Assembly: GCF_001469895.1 (NCBI RefSeq)
Contig: NZ_LOPY01000040.1
Span: forward strand, 62,001 to 126,000
Direction: 5' to 3'
Origin: Pseudoalteromonas sp. XI10
GTDB taxonomy: Bacteria > Pseudomonadota > Gammaproteobacteria > Enterobacterales > Alteromonadaceae
DNA length: 64,000 nt
Under the pieces are notes generated by a model. The model saw only the letters and a program-made list of their open reading frames with translations, was not told the DNA's origin and ran no database searches. Below are positions 21,290-33,063 of the stretch, piece after piece; position 1 is the first letter of the stretch, and each line of letters begins with the position of its first letter. Both the position numbers and the translations under genes were made by a program.

Positions 21290-21607
21290 TTATTCCTGCT
21301 CACAACTACATAGCAGTGGATGCTCGTTGTCTCGTGCGTAACGATTAACTTGTTCAGCTTTGGTATGAGCTACATCGGCGCTGTAAACACCGCAAATTGC
21401 TTTACCGTTATGATGAACTTGAAGCATCACATCTGTTGCTCTATCGCTATCCATATTAAAAAACGTCATTAGTACTTCTATCACAAAGTCCATAGGCGTG
21501 TAATCATCATTATTTAAAATGACTTTATATTTTCGCGGTGGTTGCAATTTTTGCTTTTCACTGTCGCGAACTGTTTCAATAACACCAGAATCTTTCATGC
21601 CACTCAT
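21290..21607 (-). CDS. clpS: ATP-dependent Clp protease adaptor ClpS
   Basis: A 105-residue N-recognin. It binds proteins whose first residue is leucine, phenylalanine, tyrosine or tryptophan and hands them to ClpA. The binding pocket is visible in [16 protein letters not shown] and the [10 protein letters not shown] histidine block. An ATG three codons in is an alternative start. It is divergent from cspD and in front of clpA, the usual order in gammaproteobacteria. Confidence 0.96.
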   Translation of the reverse strand: MSGMKDSGVIETVRDSEKQKLQPPRKYKVILNNDDYTPMDFVIEVLMTFFNMDSDRATDVMLQVHHNGKAICGVYSADVAHTKAEQVNRYARDNEHPLLCSCEQE

Positions 21608-21691
21608 AATTAAATATAGTCTTGTCTTTAGAACTCAAGCAAACTTGAATAAAAAAATAAATAAATTGTTAAAAAATAGTCTAAAACACTT

Positions 21692-21748
21692 GACTGACTG
21701 GCTAAATAAACTACAGTCAAATATAGATTGATTAATCATTAGTCAGTC
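21692..21748. repeat. 8-base inverted repeat in the clpS-cspD intergenic region
   Basis: GACTGACT (21692-21699) and AGTCAGTC (21741-21748) form an inverted pair spaced by 41 bases in the divergent promoter region. It could be an operator for a dimeric regulator. The evidence is only the symmetry. Confidence 0.3.
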
Positions 21749-21807
21749 TAGCAAATTACACGGTTTAGAATAACTAAATTAGTCAACTTATAGAAGGATG
21801 TAGAAGT

Positions 21808-22023
21808 ATGGCTTGTGGAAAAGTCAAATGGTTCAACAATGCCAAAGGTTTTGGCTTCATCGTAGAAGACGGCAGCGAGACTGATATATTCGCTCATTAC
21901 TCAACGATTGTAATGGACGGTTATAAAACACTTAAAGCTGGTCAAGATGTAACATTCGAATTGCAACAAGGTCCAAAAGGGTTACACGCAACGAATATTG
22001 CGCCTAACGATGAAATCTCTTAG
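21808..22023 (+). CDS. cspD: cold shock-like protein CspD
   Basis: A 71-residue single cold-shock domain with RNP1 GFGFI (KGFGFIVEDG) and RNP2-like DIFAHYST. The opening MACGKVKWFNNAKGFGFI, the length and the location beside clpS point to CspD. In E. coli this is a stationary-phase single-stranded DNA binder that inhibits replication, not a true cold-shock protein. Regulation here is inferred only from that analogy. Confidence 0.92.
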   Translation: MACGKVKWFNNAKGFGFIVEDGSETDIFAHYSTIVMDGYKTLKAGQDVTFELQQGPKGLHATNIAPNDEIS

Positions 22024-24678
<2,655 letters not shown>

Positions 24679-24708
24679 TTCATTTAAACCTAATTAATTA
24701 GCTATAAG

Positions 24709-24752
24709 AGAGTTACCTCAGTGTGTGTTTACCACCAGAGGTAACTCTTTTT
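24709..24752 (+). terminator. rho-independent terminator after icd
   Basis: AGAGTTACCTC and GAGGTAACTCT arms with an 18-base loop, followed by TTTTTATTTT. Confidence 0.85.
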
Positions 24753-24776
24753 ATTTTAGCGACTCACAATCAATTT

Positions 24777-27065
24777 TTAGCAGTCACTCGTAGCGTTCAC
24801 TTCACTTTTAGACCACTTTAGTAAAGCCGTTTTAACACATTGGTAGTCAATCGGCTTGGCAACAAAATCATTCATTCCTGCGGCAAAACATCGTTGCTTA
24901 TCTGTTTCAAGCACATTGGCCGTTAAGGCAATAATAGGGGTAGCTTTATACTCTGGCATTTCTCTTATGCGTATTGTTGCTTGCGGGCCATCAAGTACAG
25001 GCATCTGCATATCCATAAATATAATATCAAAGCTGTTATGCAGATTATTTTCCCCAATATGTTCCTTACATAGCGCAACAGCCTGCTCGCCATCCCCTGC
25101 TATTTTTATTGAGCTTATACCAAACTCATTTAACATAGCTTCGATAACAACCTGATTAATATCATTGTCTTCGACTACAAGTACATGTAGTGATGAAAAG
25201 TCGACTTGTTCCTCTTCGCTTTCTTGCTGAATTTCGGTTTCAAACTCAGAGTGCTCAATAACCTGTGTTGTTTTTAACTCAAAATAAAAGCAAGAACCCT
25301 GCCCTAGATCACTTTCTACCTGCAAAGGAGCATTCATCAAATTTAGTAATTTACTTGAGATAGCAAGGCCGAGCCCTGTACCACCAAAGCGCCGTGTAAT
25401 TGAGGTATCCGCTTGAGAAAACGCTTCAAATAGCTTACCGAGATTTTCTTTTGCTATACCTATTCCTGTATCAATCACACTAAATTTGATGCTCAGATCA
25501 TCACCGCCTAGCTCATTAATTTTTACGTTTAGCGTCACACTACCTTTTTCGGTGAATTTAATTGCATTCCCCATAAGGTTTATCAACACTTGTTTTAGGC
25601 GGGCTTCATCAGCAAAGAAAACACAATGTTGATACTCCTCAGCAACAGAAATATTCAACTTGATATGCTTACTTTGGGCTTGCTCTTTAAATAAATGTTG
25701 TAGCTCATCTAGTAGCGAATTTAAATGTATAGGCACAGACTCTAGCTCAATTTTAGACGCTTCGATCTTACTTATATCTAAAATGTCGTTGATGATTACC
25801 AATAAACCTGCCCCTGAAGATTGTATAATATTTAGCATCTTCATTTGTTCATGAGACAAACTAGTGCGACTCAACTGCCGCGCCATTCCTAGTATGCCAT
25901 TCATGGGAGTTCTAATTTCATGGCTCATATTTGCCAAAAATTCTGATTTCACTTTAGTTGTATGCTCGGCTGTTTTCTTCGCCTGAGTTAAATCTTGACT
26001 GAGCACCCGAAATCTATCTGCAGCCTTGGCTAGAACACCTATTTCGTCTTTACGTGTTAAATCATTAATAGGCGCCGATAAGTTGCCACCCAAAAAGTGT
26101 TGAAAACTGACCGTTAAGCGTTTTATTGCATGGGTTATTTGTAGATGGAAAAATGCTGCTAAGGCCATAATATAAATAAGTACGCCAATAGCAAGCACTC
26201 GAAGAGTCTGATCTGTCTTAATTACAGTATCTTGCGCTTTTCTTTTAATCATCTGCAAACGAGCTAAAGATTCTTCACGTAATTTATCTGCAAGAGTACT
26301 AAATTCTATCGCATCGCCAGCCATGACAACATTTACTAAACTTAAATAGTTTCGATTGGCTTGTACTGCCCTAGAAAATGCCTGTTGGTATGTTTTTGCA
26401 AGCTGACTGCTTTTTGTAAATTTAGAATTTGATTGCCCACTGATAGATAGCACTCTTAATGCTTGGTTAACTGCTGCTCTTTTAGAGTAATCTTTTTTAG
26501 CAAGAAACAATGAGGCGTCGCGATGTAATCCATGCCATACATTAAGTTGCTCTGTGATCACAAGCTTCTCTTCGCTTGAAGCCGCATTTAATTTGAGGCT
26601 ATCTAAAAGATTAATAGCCTCTAAATATATTCCCGGAAGTTTATCGTCAGCGAGCTGCGTTTTGATTTCATAGCGCTTTGCAAGTACTTCTAAATTGTCG
26701 CCATATCTACTTATAAGTTGCGCCATCGAATTGAGGTAAACTTGGCTTTGAAGCTCATCGCTTGTTAAATCAACGCTTTCTAACCGTGTTTTTATGCTTT
26801 CGAAATTCTCTATGATTTTGCTAAATACGGTTTTGCTACCAGAAAACCCATAAACCGAAATATCTCGCTGCATTTCAACTATATCTTTATTTATACGAAG
26901 TATACCAACGGCATAATTACTAATACGGCTTATATCGTTAAAAGAGGCTTCAATGCTATGTAATCGCTTGTTCAGAACGAAATAACTCGCCCCCATAGCA
27001 AGCAGAACCAGCGTCAATGCTAATAAAACCTTCGCGGCTAATGACCTAGAAAAAATGGTTATCAA
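24777..27065 (-). CDS. membrane hybrid sensor histidine kinase
   Basis: A 762-residue protein. One membrane helix spans about 11-30 and another about 288-308, framing a helical periplasmic domain of about 255 residues. HAMP follows (about 308-360), then HisKA with H382 in FLANMSHEIRTPMNG, a HATPase with N-box LMGNAIKFTEKG and G-boxes DTGIGIA and GGTGLGLAI, and a receiver domain with D685 in FMDMQMPVLDG. There is no Hpt domain. Its start is 9 bases after the stop of a binding-protein gene, which suggests that the binding protein is the periplasmic ligand sensor. The output partner is not encoded nearby. Confidence 0.88.
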   Translation of the reverse strand: MITIFSRSLAAKVLLALTLVLLAMGASYFVLNKRLHSIEASFNDISRISNYAVGILRINKDIVEMQRDISVYGFSGSKTVFSKIIENFESIKTRLESVDLTSDELQSQVYLNSMAQLISRYGDNLEVLAKRYEIKTQLADDKLPGIYLEAINLLDSLKLNAASSEEKLVITEQLNVWHGLHRDASLFLAKKDYSKRAAVNQALRVLSISGQSNSKFTKSSQLAKTYQQAFSRAVQANRNYLSLVNVVMAGDAIEFSTLADKLREESLARLQMIKRKAQDTVIKTDQTLRVLAIGVLIYIMALAAFFHLQITHAIKRLTVSFQHFLGGNLSAPINDLTRKDEIGVLAKAADRFRVLSQDLTQAKKTAEHTTKVKSEFLANMSHEIRTPMNGILGMARQLSRTSLSHEQMKMLNIIQSSGAGLLVIINDILDISKIEASKIELESVPIHLNSLLDELQHLFKEQAQSKHIKLNISVAEEYQHCVFFADEARLKQVLINLMGNAIKFTEKGSVTLNVKINELGGDDLSIKFSVIDTGIGIAKENLGKLFEAFSQADTSITRRFGGTGLGLAISSKLLNLMNAPLQVESDLGQGSCFYFELKTTQVIEHSEFETEIQQESEEEQVDFSSLHVLVVEDNDINQVVIEAMLNEFGISSIKIAGDGEQAVALCKEHIGENNLHNSFDIIFMDMQMPVLDGPQATIRIREMPEYKATPIIALTANVLETDKQRCFAAGMNDFVAKPIDYQCVKTALLKWSKSEVNATSDC

Positions 27066-27074
27066 AGCGGCCCC

Positions 27075-28343
27075 TTATGAGTTCAATAATTCATACCATT
27101 TATCTAAACTATAATCATAATTCGGCATAACCGTATTCCACACTGCTATGTTCGAAAAGCGTTTGATATAGCTACCTCCATCACGTACTTGACCCGCTTG
27201 CACAGATATTTTGCCGTCTGTTCCACGTAAATCGATGGATGCTTCTTGGCCTTCATACCAATATTGCCACTCTGGTTTTGACATGAGAGGCTGACTCCGC
27301 TCAGGATTAGAAATGTAATACCCTTGTCTAGCGATAAATGCACCTGGATAACCAGAAAGCCACCAATTCATGTATTCATAAGCAGCATCTTTAACATGAC
27401 CTTGTGCATTAGCAGATAAGCACATTACTCCATGCCAAGCGCGATAACCTTCTTTCGGTGAAGCATAAACAACCGGGATACCTTGCCCTTTGCAGGCACT
27501 GACACCGGGCGAAAACATACTTTGAATAGTTACGCGTTTCATTTTCATAAAGTCGACCGACTGCGGCACCGAAGTCCAAAAGCCAGCAAAGTGACCTTGC
27601 CTTTTCTTTTGCAGCAAAATTGCAAACAACTGATCAATTTCGCTAATGCTCATGTTGCCCATATCTTTAAAGGTCATCAGTCCCTGCGCCTCGGCAGCTA
27701 AGGCTGCATCAAAAATACCGATTGTTGGTGCATTAACAAGGGCGACTTTGCCTTTATTCTTTTCATCGAGTAGCCAAGACCAAGACTCGGTTTGGTAAGG
27801 AGTCCCCTTTTCTATGAACTGAGTGTTGTAACCAAACGAGTCGACATTATGCACGTAGGGCAAGAAACTAATCGAATTAGTTGGTTTAGTTGCAAGCGTG
27901 CCATCTGGCTGTACATACAGAATTTTGTTCGGAGAATCGCCAGCACCTAACTTGGCATCAGGTACGATTTTACCTGTTTTAGAAAGTGGATTGATTTCAT
28001 GCCAATAGGTTAATCGCTCTGTTTCGATAGGTTGAATAGCACCTGCTTGCCAAAGAATATTAATTGAATCTGACCATTGCTCATATAAGTCAAAACTGCT
28101 TGGATCTGCCGCAGCTTTTTGCAGCACTGCAGCACTGCCCATTGGGGTAAATTCAATATTAATACCCAGCTCAAGCATGGCTTTTTGTCTGAGCTCTTCT
28201 TGCAAAGTAACATGTGTGCCCATTACCCTAATTGTGGGAGTATTCTTAGCGAATACATAGGGAGCTTTAAGGGCAACTGTTGATGCTATAGCACCAACAC
28301 CTAATGTTTTTAAAAAGTCTCGGCGGTTATCTGAGTAGCCCAT
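27075..28343 (-). CDS. Tat-exported PotD-like extracellular solute-binding protein
   Basis: A 422-residue periplasmic protein with a twin-arginine signal (NRRDFLK, then a hydrophobic stretch ending near residue 32). The mature chain has the class-II binding-protein plan of the spermidine/putrescine-binding PotD group: TIRVMGTHVTLQEELR, then YVHNVDSFGYNTQFI, WSWLLDEKNKGKVALVN, and C-terminal AYEYMNWWLSGYPG. No ABC permease or ATPase gene is near; instead the next gene in the operon is a histidine kinase. A sensing role is therefore inferred, as for NspS with MbaA in Vibrio. The ligand is unknown; a polyamine or other small cation is a guess. Confidence 0.82.
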   Translation of the reverse strand: MGYSDNRRDFLKTLGVGAIASTVALKAPYVFAKNTPTIRVMGTHVTLQEELRQKAMLELGINIEFTPMGSAAVLQKAAADPSSFDLYEQWSDSINILWQAGAIQPIETERLTYWHEINPLSKTGKIVPDAKLGAGDSPNKILYVQPDGTLATKPTNSISFLPYVHNVDSFGYNTQFIEKGTPYQTESWSWLLDEKNKGKVALVNAPTIGIFDAALAAEAQGLMTFKDMGNMSISEIDQLFAILLQKKRQGHFAGFWTSVPQSVDFMKMKRVTIQSMFSPGVSACKGQGIPVVYASPKEGYRAWHGVMCLSANAQGHVKDAAYEYMNWWLSGYPGAFIARQGYYISNPERSQPLMSKPEWQYWYEGQEASIDLRGTDGKISVQAGQVRDGGSYIKRFSNIAVWNTVMPNYDYSLDKWYELLNS

Positions 28344-28465
28344 TTAGTATTTCCAACATATTAAACCCATTAAAAGTATAGGTTAAATTTGAAAATAGCC
28401 TAAAATAACTACTCATTTAGCCAGCAATTATTTTTCTAAGCCGAGTATTCACAAACTACAATTAT

Positions 28466-30490
28466 TTACATTAAAAAATGCTCTTTAGCTGTCACAATTG
28501 CTTGCTCAATAGCCGTATTTTTAACTGGCTTTGAAACAAACAAATCCATTCCAGCTTGCTTGCAAGCAGCTTTATCATCTGCAGAGGTATTGGCTGTTAG
28601 AGCAATGATATAAGTTTTATCAGTTGGGCAAATTTGTTCATCTCTTAAAATACGAGTTGCTTCAATACCATCCATTTCAGGCATGACACAATCCATAAAA
28701 ATCAGGTTATAGCTATTTTGTTGGCACTTATTTATCGCATCAATACCATCGCAAGCATAATCGGCCGTTAAGCCTAACTTTTCTAGGTGTGCTTTTAAGA
28801 CAAAGCGGTTAATTTGGTTATCATCAACAACCAGTATCGATAAAGGCAAGGCTGAAAAGTCGATATCAGAGGCATGCAGCGTATCATGTGATTGTGGCTG
28901 TCCTAGTTTTAGAGGTAATTGAATATCAAAACAACTGCCTTTTTTATGTTCACTACTAACCTTTATTGTGCCCCCCATATAATCAATAAGCTCCTTCACT
29001 ATTGCAAGGCCAAGACCCGTGCCCCCCTTTTTACGGTCCTTATTTAGCTCTTGGGTAAATGGTGAAAACAGTGACTTCATAAAGGTTTCTGTCATGCCTA
29101 TGCCCGTATCAGAAACTCTTAAATTTAAGGTGACATCGTCATTTTGAACCCTAGCAGATACGTATAACTTAATAGTGCCTTGCTCGGTAAACTTTAAGGC
29201 ATTACTCAGTAAGTTAGACGCAATTTGAGTGAGTCGGGTGTTATCACAGTAAGTCCAACACTCTTCACTAATATCAATATCGACGTCAAAATTAAGATTC
29301 TTTTCTTGGTATAAAGGTAAGTACAAAGACGCTAAATCAACAAAAATTGTTTTTAATAAAAAGTGACTAGGCTCTAATTTCAGTTCACCATGATTTATTT
29401 TAGAAAAGTCGAGCACTTCGTTGATGATGTTTAATAAGATATCTGCACTGCGAAGGGCAACTTTGAGTTTTTCTTCTCGCTTTTGCTCTGACTTTTCATA
29501 AAGTAAAGTCGTTAGCATGCCTGTAATGCCATTTAACGGCGTGCGCAGTTCATGGCTAATCTTAGCCAGCAAGATACTTCGGTCTTCAAGAGTTCGCACA
29601 GCATCCGCTTTTTGCTTTTTAAGCTCCTCACGAAGTAGCACCTCTTTCGTTACATCTTGAAAAGTACCTATTAAACGAACGCATTGCCCGTTTTCAAATT
29701 CCGCTTCGCCATACGTTGAAACCCATACAGGATTCCCTTTCGCTGTAATAAGCTGAATTTCAATATTCCAATCTTTACCATGCTCAATTGCTTCTTGGAC
29801 TACTTGTTGTATTGCATCACGACTTTCACCTTCTTTATAAAATTCAATAGCCGTTTCAAGGTTTGGAGAATAATCTGAAGGGACTTCATGGATTGCTTTA
29901 GTTTGCTTGCTCCAGTACAGCTTATTTTCTAGCAAGTCGAGTTCCCAAGACCCTATACGAGCAACCTCTTCAACTTGCGCCAGCATATAGTTCTTTTTTA
30001 TTAACCGTTCTGAAGAAGCATTGCGTGCTATTTCGTTACCTAACCACTGAGCAAATAACTCTACATAATCGTGAGACTCTTCACTAAAAGGTTTTGATAC
30101 GTTAGGCGCTGAGAAGTTAACTGTGCCGAACACCTTTTTGCCAACAAAAATAGGCGCGCCAATGTAAGATTCGAGTTGAAAATTTACATAACAAGGGTGC
30201 TGTGCAATCCGACTATTTGAGGCATTATGAAATGAAAGCGCTTTATTAGCTTTTAAGGTGTGAGCACAGTAGGTACCTTCCATATCGAATTGCGTACCAA
30301 CCGGGATTGCATTATCAGGCGCCACCACATGAAGGACCGTATAGAGCTTGTCATCAACTTGACTCACAATCGCAAATTCGAGATCAAATACCTCTAAACC
30401 AAATTCTAGTAACTTGATTACTTTGTCGGAAAAATCAATTTCTTGATTAGATACTATATCGTGGAATTGGCGCAGAAAGTTCACAGTCAC
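28466..30490 (-). CDS. cytoplasmic GAF-PAS hybrid histidine kinase
   Basis: A 674-residue protein without a membrane helix. An N-terminal GAF domain (about 18-160, with GAPIFVGKKVFGTVNFSAP) is followed by a PAS domain with PAC tail (about 170-283, ending RLIGTFQDVTKE). Next come HisKA with H313 in KISHELRTPLNG, a HATPase (LLSNALKFTEQG, DTGIGM, GGTGLGLAI), and a receiver domain with D600 in IFMDCVMPEMDG. There is no output domain. The signal is unknown; GAF and PAS often bind small molecules or heme. It is transcribed in the same direction as the binding-protein/kinase pair but with its own upstream region. Confidence 0.88.
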   Translation of the reverse strand: MTVNFLRQFHDIVSNQEIDFSDKVIKLLEFGLEVFDLEFAIVSQVDDKLYTVLHVVAPDNAIPVGTQFDMEGTYCAHTLKANKALSFHNASNSRIAQHPCYVNFQLESYIGAPIFVGKKVFGTVNFSAPNVSKPFSEESHDYVELFAQWLGNEIARNASSERLIKKNYMLAQVEEVARIGSWELDLLENKLYWSKQTKAIHEVPSDYSPNLETAIEFYKEGESRDAIQQVVQEAIEHGKDWNIEIQLITAKGNPVWVSTYGEAEFENGQCVRLIGTFQDVTKEVLLREELKKQKADAVRTLEDRSILLAKISHELRTPLNGITGMLTTLLYEKSEQKREEKLKVALRSADILLNIINEVLDFSKINHGELKLEPSHFLLKTIFVDLASLYLPLYQEKNLNFDVDIDISEECWTYCDNTRLTQIASNLLSNALKFTEQGTIKLYVSARVQNDDVTLNLRVSDTGIGMTETFMKSLFSPFTQELNKDRKKGGTGLGLAIVKELIDYMGGTIKVSSEHKKGSCFDIQLPLKLGQPQSHDTLHASDIDFSALPLSILVVDDNQINRFVLKAHLEKLGLTADYACDGIDAINKCQQNSYNLIFMDCVMPEMDGIEATRILRDEQICPTDKTYIIALTANTSADDKAACKQAGMDLFVSKPVKNTAIEQAIVTAKEHFLM

Positions 30491-30700
30491 TCCTTGTCAC
30501 TTAAAACTGCATCTAGTTCAAGTTAGCATATCAATAAATTACTGAGCGTACACTTAAAACAGGCTAAAGAACCAAATTTCATTAAAAACATCATAAGATA
30601 GCATTAAAACAGCCGTTTTTTGTTGATAAATTGGCAAAGTTCGATGATTGGTCAATACTTTTCAACTAAGAGCTAATAATTTTAGGCTACTACTATTTTA

Positions 30701-31999
30701 ATGTCGCTGAGAGCTAAATTTATCCTTCTACTTTCCTCTATTTTTTTAGTGGTGGTAGCCAATACCTTCATTATCTATGTATTAGATAAGCAAGGTCAGG
30801 CTAAGCTTGAGGCGGTGATCCATACTCATGATGTTCTCGATGAATCTGAAAAGCTCTACAATCAATTAACAAACGCAGAAACTGGGCAACGTGGTTATTT
30901 ATTAACTCAAGACCTCAATTATTTAGAACCCTACTACACAGCACTTGAACAAGTTAAACAACATTTATTGACTATCAATAAGCTAACGCTAAATTACCCC
31001 GAACAACAAGACACTCTTACTAAAATTGATGAGATGGTCGACAAAAAATTAGCAGAGTTAGCATTAACTGTCACACTTGTAATGCAAGGCACGCCATATG
31101 CCCTCGAAGAAGCTAAAGCGATTGTGTTAACGAATGAGGGTAAAAAGTATATGGACCAGATCCGCGAGCATATTTTACTGTTTCAAAATACTGAACTTGC
31201 CAAGTTAGAACAGCAAAATGCTGACTACCAAAAAAACAGACTATTTATAACTCGCTTCGTAACTTTGCAAATACCATTAATGCTCATCTTGTTAGTTTTT
31301 TGCGCTTTTTATATCAATGCAAAGCTTTTTAAACCTCTTAAGTTATTAATTCAAAACACTGATCAACTAGAAAAAGGCGAAAAACCAAAAACGTTGACGA
31401 TTAGTAGCCATGATGAAATTGGCTATCTGTTAAAACGCTTTGCACGCATGAGTGACATCGTTTATGAGCGAACGAGTAAGTTAAATTTTCAAGCTAGTCA
31501 TGATCATCTAACAGGTGTTTTAAATCGCACAGAGTTAAAGCCTGCATTGAAGCAAGCCATTACTACTTGCTCTGAAGACAATAAACTGGCTGTTATATTT
31601 ATAGATATAAATAAATTTAAACAACTCAATGATGAATACGGCCATTTAATTGGTGACCAAGTTCTTATTGAAACCGCAAAACGGATTACGTCATCAGTGA
31701 GAGCCGATGATGATGTGTATCGTTATGGGGGAGATGAATTCGTCATAATTACACATAATATCACTAAATACAGACACATTAATGCCATGATCACGCATCT
31801 ATTGGCACGTTTTGATAACCCATTTGTACTTGAACAGCTCACATTAAATATTTCATTAAGTATTGGGGTAGCCCTTGCTCCAGATCACAGCCTAGATCAC
31901 CAAGAATTGCTGAGATTAGCTGACCAAGCAATGTATCACGCTAAACATGAGTTAAAAAATAGCTATCATATTTACAACAACCACAATCAAGAAGACTAA
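30701..31999 (+). CDS. CHASE3-HAMP diguanylate cyclase
   Basis: A 432-residue membrane protein. Helices at about 5-27 and 183-205 frame a CHASE3-like periplasmic sensor with the typical NAETGQRGYLLT segment. A HAMP region follows, then a GGDEF domain (about 265-428). The active-site motif is intact (YRYGGDEFVII), and the inhibitory site RADD lies five residues before it, so product feedback is expected. It should make cyclic di-GMP. It is divergent from the GAF/PAS kinase gene. Confidence 0.92.
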   Translation: MSLRAKFILLLSSIFLVVVANTFIIYVLDKQGQAKLEAVIHTHDVLDESEKLYNQLTNAETGQRGYLLTQDLNYLEPYYTALEQVKQHLLTINKLTLNYPEQQDTLTKIDEMVDKKLAELALTVTLVMQGTPYALEEAKAIVLTNEGKKYMDQIREHILLFQNTELAKLEQQNADYQKNRLFITRFVTLQIPLMLILLVFCAFYINAKLFKPLKLLIQNTDQLEKGEKPKTLTISSHDEIGYLLKRFARMSDIVYERTSKLNFQASHDHLTGVLNRTELKPALKQAITTCSEDNKLAVIFIDINKFKQLNDEYGHLIGDQVLIETAKRITSSVRADDDVYRYGGDEFVIITHNITKYRHINAMITHLLARFDNPFVLEQLTLNISLSIGVALAPDHSLDHQELLRLADQAMYHAKHELKNSYHIYNNHNQED

Positions 32000-32088
32000 T
32001 CTAAATTACTGCTTTATACGTATATATTTGCAAAAATCACCATCACTATGTATAAAAAATACACACACATATTAATTAAGGCAGCACT

Positions 32089-32982
32089 ATGCATATTTTA
32101 TTAACAGGTGGAACAGGCCTCATTGGTAGACATTTGTGCCCTTTTTTATTGAATCACCACAAGGTTACTGTGCTAACACGCAACCCTATTCAAGCCGCGG
32201 TCATACTGACTCATCAAGTACACACTGTTAAATCACTCGATGAGGTTAACTTTGAAGAGGTTGACGCTGTCATTAATCTAGCTGGAGAGCCCATCGTCAA
32301 CAAGCGCTGGAGCGAGTCGCAAAAACGCACTTTACTGAATAGCCGGATTAATCTTACTTTACAGATATCTAAAGCAATTAGCCGCTGTGAATCGCCTCCT
32401 CATACCTTTATTTCTGGCAGTGCGATTGGCTTTTATGGCCGCCAAGAAAACCAGCCAATTGATGAAAGCTTTAATGATATTTATCCTGAATTTAGCCATG
32501 TTCTTTGCCGTGATTGGGAGCATGCAGCGACGAAAGCACAATCTGACCAAACTCGAGTATGCTTACTTCGTACAGGTATCGTATTAGCTAAGCAAGGTGG
32601 TGCTTTAGGTAAAATGCTGCCTGCTTTTAAATTTGGCTTGGGCGGTCCATTAGGCCAAGGCCAACAAGGAATGTCGTGGATCCACATTGACGACATGATC
32701 CAACTCATCCTTTTTGTGCTTTCACATCAAGAGATACACGGGCCTGTCAATGCCACTGCGCCAAACCCTGTTGATAATAATGAATTTAGTCAAACACTCG
32801 CAAATGTGATTTCGCGACCTGCCATGCTACGTATGCCAAGTTGGGTTTTAAAATTGATGATGGGAGAAATGTCTGATCTTCTGCTTCATGGTCAATTTGT
32901 GCTCCCGAATAAACTACTTAGTCACAATTATCGGTTTCACTATCCAACATTAAAACCAGCATTAGAGAGTTTAAAATTATAG
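32089..32982 (+). CDS. yfcH: TIGR01777 family NAD(P)-dependent epimerase-like protein
   Basis: A 297-residue protein starting with a Rossmann fingerprint MHILLTGGTGLIGRHL. Family blocks are INLAGEPIVNKRWSESQK, FISGSAIGFYG, LRTGIVLAKQGGALGKML, SWIHIDDMI and the C-terminal DUF1731-like end. It belongs to the YfcH/SULA-like group of extended short-chain reductases. The substrate is not known. It sits between two diguanylate cyclase genes with no apparent link to them. Confidence 0.9.
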   Translation: MHILLTGGTGLIGRHLCPFLLNHHKVTVLTRNPIQAAVILTHQVHTVKSLDEVNFEEVDAVINLAGEPIVNKRWSESQKRTLLNSRINLTLQISKAISRCESPPHTFISGSAIGFYGRQENQPIDESFNDIYPEFSHVLCRDWEHAATKAQSDQTRVCLLRTGIVLAKQGGALGKMLPAFKFGLGGPLGQGQQGMSWIHIDDMIQLILFVLSHQEIHGPVNATAPNPVDNNEFSQTLANVISRPAMLRMPSWVLKLMMGEMSDLLLHGQFVLPNKLLSHNYRFHYPTLKPALESLKL

Positions 32983-33063
32983 TTACAATGTACGGGTTGC
33001 TAATACCCAACTAATACATAATAATTAAATAGGTTTTAGTCGAGTGATTCGTCAGGGAAAGTC

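Noticed and set aside
27075-28343. Ordinary polyamine ABC importer
   Set aside because: No permease or ATPase genes are adjacent; the operon partner is a histidine kinase.
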